From positions 124,001 to 188,000 of the forward strand of contig JARBJD010000004.1 of the NCBI GenBank assembly GCA_033064195.1: 64,000 bases of DNA, in the 5' to 3' direction. The translations under genes and the position numbers were made by a program. The DNA is from Blattamonas nauphoetae (taxonomy: Eukaryota; Preaxostyla; Oxymonadida). Below are positions 56,910 through 64,000 of the stretch, one piece after another. Numbering within the stretch: position 1 is the first letter of the stretch; each line of letters starts with the position of its first letter. The notes beneath the pieces are model-generated. The model saw only the letters and a list, made by a program, of their open reading frames with translations. It did not search any database and was not told where the DNA came from.

Positions 56910-57334
56910 TTAGAAGTCTGATTCACAATTCACAACCTCCTCAAGAAGCAGTTCTTCTGAGTTGTGGATGTGTTGTTGAGATGGTTGTGGAATCCATTGA
57001 TCAACACTATCAATTGTAAGATAGTGGAAGATTTCATTATAATTTGGGAGATCTGGATGAACGGGAATCATCACTTTTTGTTCTGTTTTCACAGTTTCTG
57101 GCACTTCCCGTATGCTCTCTTTTTCAATTTGAAAATTGTTCTGCGTAATTTTTTGTCCAATTTAAGGGTCTGATCAACCTTTTTTTCCAAGAGTAAAAGT
57201 CGAAATTCGAGTTTAATTCGTTTTTCAGCAGTGGAACTGATGATTTTCATTTCAGAATTATTGCTTTTCATTTCTGAATTATTCTTGTTCATTTCAGAAC
57301 AATCATTTTTCATTTCAGAACAATTCTTCTTCAT
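56910..57334 (-). CDS. Heptad-repeat coiled-coil ORFs of unknown nature
   Basis: Two overlapping frames. 57334-57089 encodes four to five near-perfect 7-residue repeats (KNCSEM, KNDCSEM, NKNNSEM, KSNNSEM) followed by a basic coiled coil (RLLLLEKKVDQTLKLDKKLR). 57104-56910 encodes an acidic segment (IHNSEELLLEEVVNCESDF). They overlap by 16 nt, and could be joined by splicing or be separate. The position just upstream of the Tc1/IS630-type copy suggests a transposon accessory frame or a host fragment next to it. No family recognised. Confidence 0.35.
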
Positions 57335-57375
57335 TTCTGAACAATCATTTTCATTTCTGAATGATTCCTGTTCAT
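57231..57375. repeat. Tandem 21-bp repeat
   Basis: Six or seven degenerate units of the type TTCATTTCAGAACAATCATT with 21-bp period. On the minus strand the unit is in frame and encodes the 7-residue heptads described for 57089-57334; the array runs directly into the left end of the MITE at 57381. Confidence 0.7.
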
Positions 57376-57380
57376 TTCAT

Positions 57381-57955
57381 AGATATGTCACCAACCCGGA
57401 ACCTGGGGTTGAAAGAAACCATATTGGTCCAACAAAGAAAAAAATAAAAATTTAGAATTCAATTCCGCGGGGAATCGGAGAAAACCTCAAAATACTGTAT
57501 ACAGCAGAAATGCACACATTTTTCAAACTTTTTCAGCTCAAATCTCCACAACCAGATATCCGTTTTAAACCAAATAAAAAGCATTTTTATCGAGAATATA
57601 TCGAAAAAAGACTCACACAAAAAATTAAAATTTTGTTCCTAAGAAATTTTTGGGCGAGAAAAACATCGTTTTTTCACATCTTCCCAAATACCCAAAATAT
57701 GTTTTTCTTTTTTTCAATATTTTTGTTTCACCAAAAACCGTTTCTGTGAAAAATTTCATGAAAACCGGTTCATTGGTTGTTGAGAAATACCAGCACACTT
57801 TTCGAAAAGTGGCCAAAACGAAGTATTTTAAGGATTTCTCGACTACCCAAAATGGGAAATTTCTCAAATTGACTTTTTTTCTAAGTTGGACCAATCTGGT
57901 TTGTTTGGACCCCAGGTTCCGGGTTGGTGACACGGACCGGGTTAATGACATATCT
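57381..57955. mobile_element. Foldback MITE, family A, full copy
   Basis: 575 bp. Left end AGATATGTCACCAACCCGG; the right end is its inverse but carries an extra 18-nt duplication (ACCCGGTCCGTGTCACCA on the inverted strand). Inverted similarity extends through GGAACCTGGGG, GGTCCAAC-AAGAAAAAAATAAA and GAGAAAACCTCAAAATAC. Non-coding. Same family as 44743-45338. Confidence 0.75.
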
Positions 57956-58030
57956 TTGAGTTCATTTTTGTTTCTGTTTCTCTGGGAACTTTCATCGGTG
58001 ATCCATGATCGCCTCAACCTCTGATTCAGA

Positions 58031-58879
58031 TCAAAGTTGAGGGAGATTGTGACCAATTCGAGCCAGCGTCTGAACGTGTTCTGTGGAAAGAAAATCTCTG
58101 TCTTTTCTCTGAATATGGTGGAGATCCAAGAATTCGCGTTCGGTGTCTACAGATGTGTATTGGATAGTTTTGATAAACCTGAGCAGTTGCAGAGTTGTGG
58201 TACAAGTTGAGAAAAGATTATTGAAAAGGAAAAGATCGATATTGTTTGAGTTTGTCATATCATTGAGTGGAAAATGAAATCGATGGGTGGCTTTGAGGTG
58301 ATGGAAATGAGCGATGATGTTCTTCTTTTGAAGGGGAGGAATGAATCTGAGGAATTGTCTGATGATATTGTTGAAGAATCGATCTGTCTCATTTAAATAT
58401 GGTGCCATAAGGAATCCTTGTGAGATGAAGTCGAGCTCCACTGTTTCGTCCTGAGAAAAAAAGCGGCTGAGAAGGTTTTCTGTCGGAAGTGCCAAAATCT
58501 CACGTGTATCTTTGGGAATTTGTGTTGATAAAGCTTCGTTTTCAAACTTGTTTTGAAGTGCATGGAATGGTGGCATTGATTTGCTGAGGATACAGTCAAC
58601 GACGGAGAGACGAAGTTGGTTGGGAAGATCCTCGAATAACGAATTGAGACCACGGATAGGTTGGTTCCGATCATCACGTACTGTGTTCAGAATCGGATCC
58701 AGATACTGTAGTGTTTCCGTCATTGCTGGCTCATATTCGGGAACCACACTGACGATTTGGTCCAAGTCAATCACTCCTTTCTCCAATATTGAACGAAAGG
58801 AGTCGTAGAGCTGGAGTCCCGATGATCTATCATCTAATTCCTCAACCCCAAGAAACAAACTCTTGATTTCGTTTGTCAT
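58031..58879 (-). CDS. Hypothetical 282-residue helical protein
   Basis: Uninterrupted frame, ATG at 58879 (MTNEIKSLFLGVEELDDR) to TGA, ending 76 bp from a MITE. Rich in amphipathic helices (LQLYDSFRSILEKGVIDLDQ, RGLNSLFEDLPNQLRLSVVD, NNIIRQFLRFIPPLQKKNII) with an even spread of charged residues, so probably a real folded protein and likely another host helical scaffold. It is the only long intact frame in the transposon-rich third of the window. A transposon-borne origin cannot be excluded because both flanks are mobile-element debris. Confidence 0.55.
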   Translation of the reverse strand: MTNEIKSLFLGVEELDDRSSGLQLYDSFRSILEKGVIDLDQIVSVVPEYEPAMTETLQYLDPILNTVRDDRNQPIRGLNSLFEDLPNQLRLSVVDCILSKSMPPFHALQNKFENEALSTQIPKDTREILALPTENLLSRFFSQDETVELDFISQGFLMAPYLNETDRFFNNIIRQFLRFIPPLQKKNIIAHFHHLKATHRFHFPLNDMTNSNNIDLFLFNNLFSTCTTTLQLLRFIKTIQYTSVDTEREFLDLHHIQRKDRDFLSTEHVQTLARIGHNLPQL

Positions 58880-59222
58880 CAGAGTTTCAAATTTGCCCAG
58901 TCAAGGAATGCGATCTCAAAATACCTTCTTGTTCTTCTTGCTGCATCAAATTGTCATGTAAAAGTGATTCAGAGATTTTTTCTTGTTTGAAGAGGAAATT
59001 AGTTCGAAAAAAGCAAACCGTATGTCGAGTCAACATTATCGTCACTGTCATGAATTTAAATTGTGACAAAGACAAGGAAACATAAATTTGTATAACCCCT
59101 GAGTAACTGAGTTCGATGAGGTGATGGACATGGTCATCCTGATTCAGAAATCATCGAAAAAGAGTAAGAGGAATGGAGAAAATGCAGAGCAAATCAGGTT
59201 TCGCATCGCATGTCGAACAAAT

Positions 59223-59412
59223 TACCCCGATTCTGTCAGCATCCAGGAACCTGGTGTTGAAACAAACCATTTTTGTCGGACAAAAAAATGAAAATTTGAA
59301 AATTTGCAATCTTGGCGAATCGGAGAAATCCGTAAACAAACCTCGTTTATGGCCCTTTTTGATGTGTGTCCAAATCAGATCTCCACAACCTGTGGACCAA
59401 TTTTGAGGAAAC
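59223..59412. mobile_element. Foldback MITE, family A, left-arm fragment
   Basis: Contains CCAGGAACCTGGTGTTGAAA, the A-rich tract after GTCGGACAA, GGCGAATCGGAGAAA and CTCCACAACCTGTGGACCAA in the same order as one arm of the copies at 44743 and 57381. The opposite arm is missing. Confidence 0.6.
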
Positions 59413-59479
59413 TTTCAACCCCGTGTTCAGGGTTTTGGAGACATTTCGGGTTGTGAGTGATTCTATGAGTTCGTTCTGC

Positions 59480-60150
59480 ATTCTGTTTTGTCCTTGATGA
59501 GAGTGGAGGGATAATTTGTAGATTTCACATGAACGCAGAGTTGGTTGATTCCGAGACGAGTATCCTCTCAACACAGCCTCCACTTTTCACCTGTTTCTCT
59601 TCCACGAGCATTCATCAACCACACACTTCGATCACCCATTCTGAAAGTCATCTCCACCGAATCCCACTCCAGCCCGAGAAAATGGATCTGCTGTCGTCCT
59701 AGTTTTGACTCTTTGTCGTTCGTTTTACAGTCCAAGAGTTCCAACTGACGTCTGAGTTGCAGAGCATTTGACTCCGGTTCATTCTTTTGGATGACCGATT
59801 ACCAGAAAATCGTCAAGATAGGCGTATCTGTTATGGAGAAATCCGAAATGTCACTGATCCTACATGTGGATCGCGACATGCAGGGACGTGTTTTTTCAGG
59901 TCTTGTGAGCAGATCCAGCATTTCTCTGCGATTAACTGTGCGACTGGTGCAAACGATTCCATCTCGAAATGACGAGGTACAACCCTCTGATTCAATGTGT
60001 GACAGTCTAAGATTCTCCTCCATCCCCCGTCTGATTTTGCAACCACTTCAGGGATGAGAGAGCCATGGATTGATTGTTTTTAGCAATCTCTCAAGATTCA
60101 ACCCCGTTGAAATGCTTCATTGACAATCTCTTCGCAATATACCTTGCTGA
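59480..60150 (-). mobile_element. DIRS-like retroelement fossil, reverse-transcriptase remnant
   Basis: Short blocks of reverse-transcriptase character on the minus strand: a K-S-D-G-x-W-R-x-I-L-D block near 60030, a YLDD catalytic box near 59805, and an FLGLEWD-like block near 59660. The combination is most like the tyrosine-recombinase (DIRS-type) retrotransposons. Only part of the polymerase domain survives; it is broken in several places and looks old. No end repeats, recombinase or structural genes were found with it. Confidence 0.55.
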
Positions 60151-60539
60151 GGACAGAAGCAGGCAAGAAAAAAGATGTTCCATCGAGTCCTTCGATTTAG
60201 GTTTGTGGTGCCGATGGTTTATCTGGAAGTGATTGAGGGAAGGAGGTTGATCTTGTTGCAGAGGGGGTTTATCGTGGGAGAGAGCGCAGGAAAGATATCA
60301 CATTATCTAAAATCGTTGAAGAATGAAACCATGAATATTCAGTCTGAATATACCCTGTGACAGACACCTTTGACACAGGGAAAAACGACGAAAAGAGAAC
60401 ACAAACCAAGTGAACACTCCCGGTTGAAGCAGTGTTCCAATGAGTTGCGAGTGAGACACACTCCACCCAACTGGAGAGGAGAGAGAATCTGAGTGAAAGA
60501 TGAGAATAATACAAAGAACATACAACCAAACCAAGTCTC
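60151..60539. other. Spacer between retroelement fossil and Tc1-like copy
   Basis: No supportable gene. A TGACA...CTTTGACACAG tract near 60358 may be a left terminal repeat of the Tc1-like element that follows; the possible partner is near 61193, but the match is short. Confidence 0.3.
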
Positions 60540-61166
60540 TTCGAAAGACAAGTAAAGCTACAACGTTCGCGATCGGAACCATCCAGAAGTACCGAAATCT
60601 GCCGAAGAAGGGAGCCTCCGATGTTCTATAGAAAGGTTATTCATGGAAAAGATGGAAAAAACATACGAAAGAATGTTGATCGGAAGGGTACTGTTGGATG
60701 ATGGGGAATGATCGGGTTTGGGTTCAAGAGTAATCTCATCAGAGTGAGAGAGACCCTGAATGTGGAGAGATACGCGAAAATGCTGACAACTGAGTGGAAA
60801 AGAACAAACCTGGCACACAAGAAACCACAATTGAGCCTCGTAACCGATAACGCGCCATGGCATGTTGGACAAGGAGGCTTCCAGCTCTCTCAATCCGCAG
60901 GAATCCGGAAGCATAAGCTCCCACCAACGTCACCAGATCTGAACCCCATCGAGACACTCTGGGCAATGATGTCTAGAAGATTGTACCAAGGAGGAAAAAC
61001 ATACTCGACGGACAGCAAGCTAGAAACTGCAGTTCAGAAAGTCTGGAGTGATCTGTCCCAGGAGACAATTAACAGCCTTGTCCTCTCAATCCGTGACCGT
61101 GCCATGGAAGTCGTGTTGGCTGATGGTGATGAGGTGAAATGGAAAACGAAAAACCAATACCTGTGA
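60540..61166 (+). mobile_element. Tc1-like (DD34E) transposon, 5'-deleted copy
   Basis: A short helix-turn-helix remnant (AIGTIQKYRNLPKKG, near 60570) is followed after a break by an open frame (60708-61166, 152 codons): MIGFGFKSNLIRV, the WG-I region after the first catalytic Asp; LVTDNAPWHVG with the second Asp; and PPTSPDLNPIETLWAMMSRR with the Glu. The spacing from that Asp to Glu is 34 residues, the DD34E signature of the Tc1 family. The first Asp and most of the region between the helix-turn-helix and the core are missing, so the copy is not autonomous. The C-terminus appears complete (KNQYL then TGA). Confidence 0.75.
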
Positions 61167-61376
61167 GCTGTACCAAAGTGTCATGTCATCTGATCAAGAC
61201 CCTTCATTTTTTGTTTTCGTTCGATCATCTCATCAATCCATCTTTTCCCACTCTTATCATTCATAATCGTTTATCATCTGCAAAAGAGATGTGATGAAGT
61301 GATAAAAACAACATTTGGTTCGTTGCGAAACTCCGAAAACAAAAAGTACGCTGTATCAATGTTGTCTGTCACTGGG

Positions 61377-62031
61377 TATAGTTCAAAGCCGAACAACAAT
61401 AATGCAAAGTCGAAGAAAATTATGCAAAGTCGAAGACAATAATTCCAAGTCGAAGGATCACATTTTTGGACCAATTTGATCTAATGAACCTCACAAATAA
61501 CTCTTTCATGCTCACAAAAATAGAATCAATGATCATAATGCTGGCTAGTCAAGAATCATTCGACACCATTCAACACTTTCTCGGCTATAGTTCACATTTT
61601 TGAGCTCATTTCACAGTAATTCTTCGTCCAAGCCCAGAAACCAAACAAATCAGAACGTACACAAGTTGAACAAGTCCAGAAGTTTTCATGACTAATCACA
61701 CTGATGACTCCTTCACGCCTCTCAAACGTCAGTTCAATCCCTCTACCTTTGCGTGTCACAGGCTGTTTTTACTCAGACTAGTGAAGAGTGTGTTTTCATC
61801 GAAAAAGCTCAAAATCACTTCAGAAAGTATGAATGCCTTGTTTTAAATCCTGAAGAACGTGTTCACCCGATAAAGCACGTTGGTTCAAAAAGTTCACAGT
61901 CGAAATAGAGTGAATGATGTGCTGATTTCGGAAGCTAAATGAAAAAAATCTGAATTTCGACTTTGAATTGTTTAATTCGACTTTTTCTTATTCCACTTCG
62001 ACTTTGCAATGTTTTATTCGACTTTGAACTA
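61377..62031. mobile_element. MITE with helically phased subterminal sites
   Basis: About 655 bp. The left end holds four copies of CAAAGTCGAA (or one-base variants) at 61384, 61405, 61425 and 61445; the right end holds four inverted copies (TTCGACTTTG) at 61956, 61976, 61997 and 62017. Spacings are 21-20-20 and 20-21-20 nt. The outerm ost bases, ATAGTTCAAAG, match at both ends. The interior (61460-61950) is AT-rich and non-coding. Transposase-binding arrays of this kind occur near ends of several DNA-transposon groups; the group is not identified. Confidence 0.7.
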
Positions 62032-62215
62032 TTCAGACTGTCCTTGTGAACATCAGTGGGTGAAGAAGTTGTTCGTCCTTCTTCTCCTCAGTCTCATTCT
62101 TTCTTCTTATCGTCTCTTCAATCGCTGGGATGAGCGGCATTTCCTCAACAACTTTCTCTCCGACGTCCATGAACTCACTCAATCAGACCAGTTCATCGTC
62201 CGTGAAAGAGACAGA

Positions 62216-62560
62216 CTATCCAGCGCGCCGGCAAGTGAACTCATGCGTGGTGCACACAAACGGCGAAGGTCGTATGAGCGGTACAAGTTCGGATATCTCC
62301 CTCGTGAGTCTGAACAGTGTGCTTGTTTGTTCTTCTTCGATTGATAGTGCTTGATTTCCTTCCTCCTTTTCCAAACCCATTTGTTTTCGAAGTCTTCTCT
62401 CAGTATTGATTTGGGTTTCTGACTTTCGAGGTGTTTTTGTTCTGGGTGTGAGGAGGATGGCTGTTTCCATTCTTCGAATCTTTTCCGGAGTCGACGGTGG
62501 TTCGGGCTCGGGTAGTGGTTCAGGCCGGGCTTCAGTCTCGGAGAGTCTATTGCGATTCAT
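62216..62560 (-). CDS. Hypothetical acidic/basic low-complexity protein
   Basis: ATG at 62560 (MNRNRLSETEARPEPLPEPE) to TAG, 114 residues. Pro/Glu-rich start, a basic middle (RTKTPRKSETQINTERRLR), then a helical acidic part (ISELVPLIRP). A coding-like segment follows in another frame on the same strand at about 62160-62035 (VGEKVVEEMPLIPAIEE), so the true gene may continue through an intron that I could not place. No family recognised. Confidence 0.4.
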   Translation of the reverse strand: MNRNRLSETEARPEPLPEPEPPSTPEKIRRMETAILLTPRTKTPRKSETQINTERRLRKQMGLEKEEGNQALSIEEEQTSTLFRLTREISELVPLIRPSPFVCTTHEFTCRRAG

Positions 62561-63641
62561 CTCTAAAACTTATAAATGGTGAGACATAAAGTTAAAATGA
62601 TGGGGATAAAAAGAGAAACATACTCCCAAACCTGAAGGATTTAATTCTGTGAAGCAAAGTTAAAGTGGAATCATCAGGGTTTATAGTTGTCTGACAGTTT
62701 TAACGTTACCGTGAGGTTATATGACCTCACATCCCTCTTTCAGGAGGTGAGGTCTCCTGGTGTCCTAATTAGGAGACTGGAACCAAGGAATCTCACGAAG
62801 ATCGGTCACAACACGACTCTTCGACACCATTTCACACTTTACCTTTCCTTCCACTTCACCGAACACGGTTTTCTTTCTCTATTTTTTCAAAATAATCACT
62901 GAAATAGAATCGATGTCTGAAGGAGAAAATGGTGGTGGGTTCGATCAAACTTCAATTATCCCATTGAATGATTCTCAGTTGATAACTCTTTGATTTTTGA
63001 AGAAAGAATTGATCTTACACTCCATTTCGCCAAACAAAACGACTCTATGTTCACTGATACAACAAATTGAACCAGTGCAAACTCCAAAAAGTTGTTCATC
63101 TTTTTCCACTATCCACTTCACAATACGCTTATTCATTTCTTTTATAGTTGTTCTATCGATAAACAACTCTCCTCACGAAATTTGGAGCAAAAACAATAAT
63201 TGGAAAAAAGGTGAGGTCACTTTCGGGTGAGTCAGGTGAGGACCTTCTCAAAACCCTGGGAATCATTGAGTGACAACAAGAACTCATATGAACAAAAGAA
63301 GAGAATACCTTTCATCCTTAGGTATTTGAATGAATCAGAAATTGAAAGATGTAGAATCAGAGAAAACCTCAAAATACCCACTTTGCCCGATAACAATAAT
63401 CGTTTTGACAATATCTTCACAGCATGTAAACCATTTTTTCTCGAGAACAGTCCTTGACATTAAATGTATCATTTGTTAAGTGTATTTTATCTAAATCTGT
63501 ACGATAACAATGCATTTTATTGGGGGCAAAATGAACGGCTGGATATGGAGAAACTTGCTGATTAAGTTGAATAAAATGTGTGTATCGCTGCTTTGAGTAG
63601 TAATGTGAGGATTTCTCTGATCTGTGTGGGTCCATAATTCT
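62561..63641. other. Spacer at right end, with a MITE fragment
   Basis: About 1.1 kb with no supportable gene. It contains a palindromic tract near 62710-62775 (GTGAGGTTATATGACCTCAC, followed by GGAGGTGAGGTCTCC) and the family A MITE fragment listed at 63330. Confidence 0.4.
63330..63460. mobile_element. Foldback MITE, family A, fragment
   Basis: GAATCAGAGAAAACCTCAAAATAC followed at the family's spacing by CTTCACAGCATGTAAACCATTTTT. It matches one arm of the copies at 44743 and 57381; the terminal parts are lost. Confidence 0.45.
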
Positions 63642-64000
63642 CTAAAAAGATTGAACCTCGTCTTTTGATGGACAATTGTTTCCTGACTCTGAAGAAACGT
63701 AAGTGAGTTGCTGATTCGTGGTTGAAGAAAAGAAAGATGGGAGTGGACTTGTCTCTGGATTCTCATCTCTTCCAAGAACGGTTGAAATCACATCCAAACA
63801 AGCCCGCATTTCGGAGATAGCTGCTTGACAAGTGTTCCATCGTATTTGGATTGGTTTTGAGAGTGTTTTGGCTGGACGTCCAATCCGGTGTATTCTGAGT
63901 TGACTCTTTTCGGGTTTGTATGAGATTTTGTGATTAAGTGGATTTGTTTCATTGCTTTCGAGATGAGAAGAGAGATGGTTGACAGTTGAGGGGATTCGAA
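63642..64000 (-). CDS. C-terminal part of a gene cut by right window edge
   Basis: The minus-strand frame is open from the edge to a TAG at 63642-63644, 118 codons visible. It reads as real protein: basic, with IHRIGRPAKTLSKPIQIRWN, a helical stretch (CQAAISEMRACLDVISTVLG) and a Ser/Thr-rich tail (SSTTNQQLTYVSSESGNN). It has no start in the window and was easy to miss because no ATG lies in the visible part. No family recognised. Confidence 0.5.
   Translation of the reverse strand, partial: RIPSTVNHLSSHLESNETNPLNHKISYKPEKSQLRIHRIGRPAKTLSKPIQIRWNTCQAAISEMRACLDVISTVLGRDENPETSPLPSFFSSTTNQQLTYVSSESGNNCPSKDEVQSF

Noticed and set aside
57231-57375. CRISPR-like array
   Set aside because: The units are contiguous 21-bp repeats with no spacers, in a eukaryotic setting.
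60358-61193. Terminal inverted repeats of the Tc1-like copy
   Set aside because: TGACA...CTTTG similarity is short and gapped, and no TA duplication is visible at the right end; noted only as possible.
61384-62026. CRISPR-like array of short repeats
   Set aside because: Sites are 10 bp with 10-bp gaps and are inverted between ends; this is a transposon-end layout.
62009-62344. 111-codon plus-strand frame
   Set aside because: Opposite a better minus-strand frame with an ATG and natural composition; it begins inside the right end of the MITE.
1-64000. tRNA, rRNA or other structured RNA genes
   Set aside because: I scanned intergenic stretches for cloverleaf-like or conserved rRNA segments and saw none; a covariance search would be needed to be sure.

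Overview
The window looks like nuclear DNA of an anaerobic flagellate of the oxymonad/Preaxostyla type; Blattamonas nauphoetae is my best guess, which is inference from protein style and not a database match. The reasons are giant intronless beta-helix membrane proteins, many armadillo-like proteins of no named family, GT-AG introns that are often only 30-36 nt with a GTNTG donor, and genes packed a few hundred bases apart on both strands. Intact genes end in TAA, TAG and TGA alike, so the code is standard, unlike the recoded oxymonads.

Left and centre (1-44 kb) are gene-dense. On the minus strand, from the left edge: an armadillo-like gene cut by the window; a B30.2/SPRY-like gene; a pseudokinase fused to a HECT ubiquitin ligase. 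Then come a 1948-residue single-pass beta-helix protein (plus), a small armadillo-like protein, a BAR-domain protein, a 2582-residue AT-hook/coiled-coil protein, another small armadillo-like protein (all minus), a second giant beta-helix protein (2059 residues, plus), an LCAT/lysosomal phospholipase A2-type lipase with five exons (plus), a 1278-residue six-exon armadillo-like protein (plus), and a 362-residue six-exon gene (minus) that sits wholly inside a pair of hAT-like terminal inverted repeats.

From about 44 kb to the right edge the window is a transposon graveyard: two pogo/Tigger-like copies, a hAT transposase, two Tc1/IS630-type copies, a degenerate DIRS-like reverse-transcriptase fossil, at least four copies or fragments of one foldback MITE family, and a separate 655-bp MITE whose ends carry four 10-bp sites each at a strict 20-21 bp spacing. 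Host genes here are few or broken: a frameshifted WD40 gene, an 282-residue unknown, and a gene cut by the right edge.

The genes do not form one pathway. Several fit membrane traffic and surface biology (two surface beta-helix proteins, a BAR membrane-curvature protein, an acyltransferase-like lipase); one combines a dead kinase with a ubiquitin ligase; several are alpha-solenoid scaffolds. Exon boundaries were read from the sequence by matching GT-AG sites with reading-frame phase; none has transcript support.
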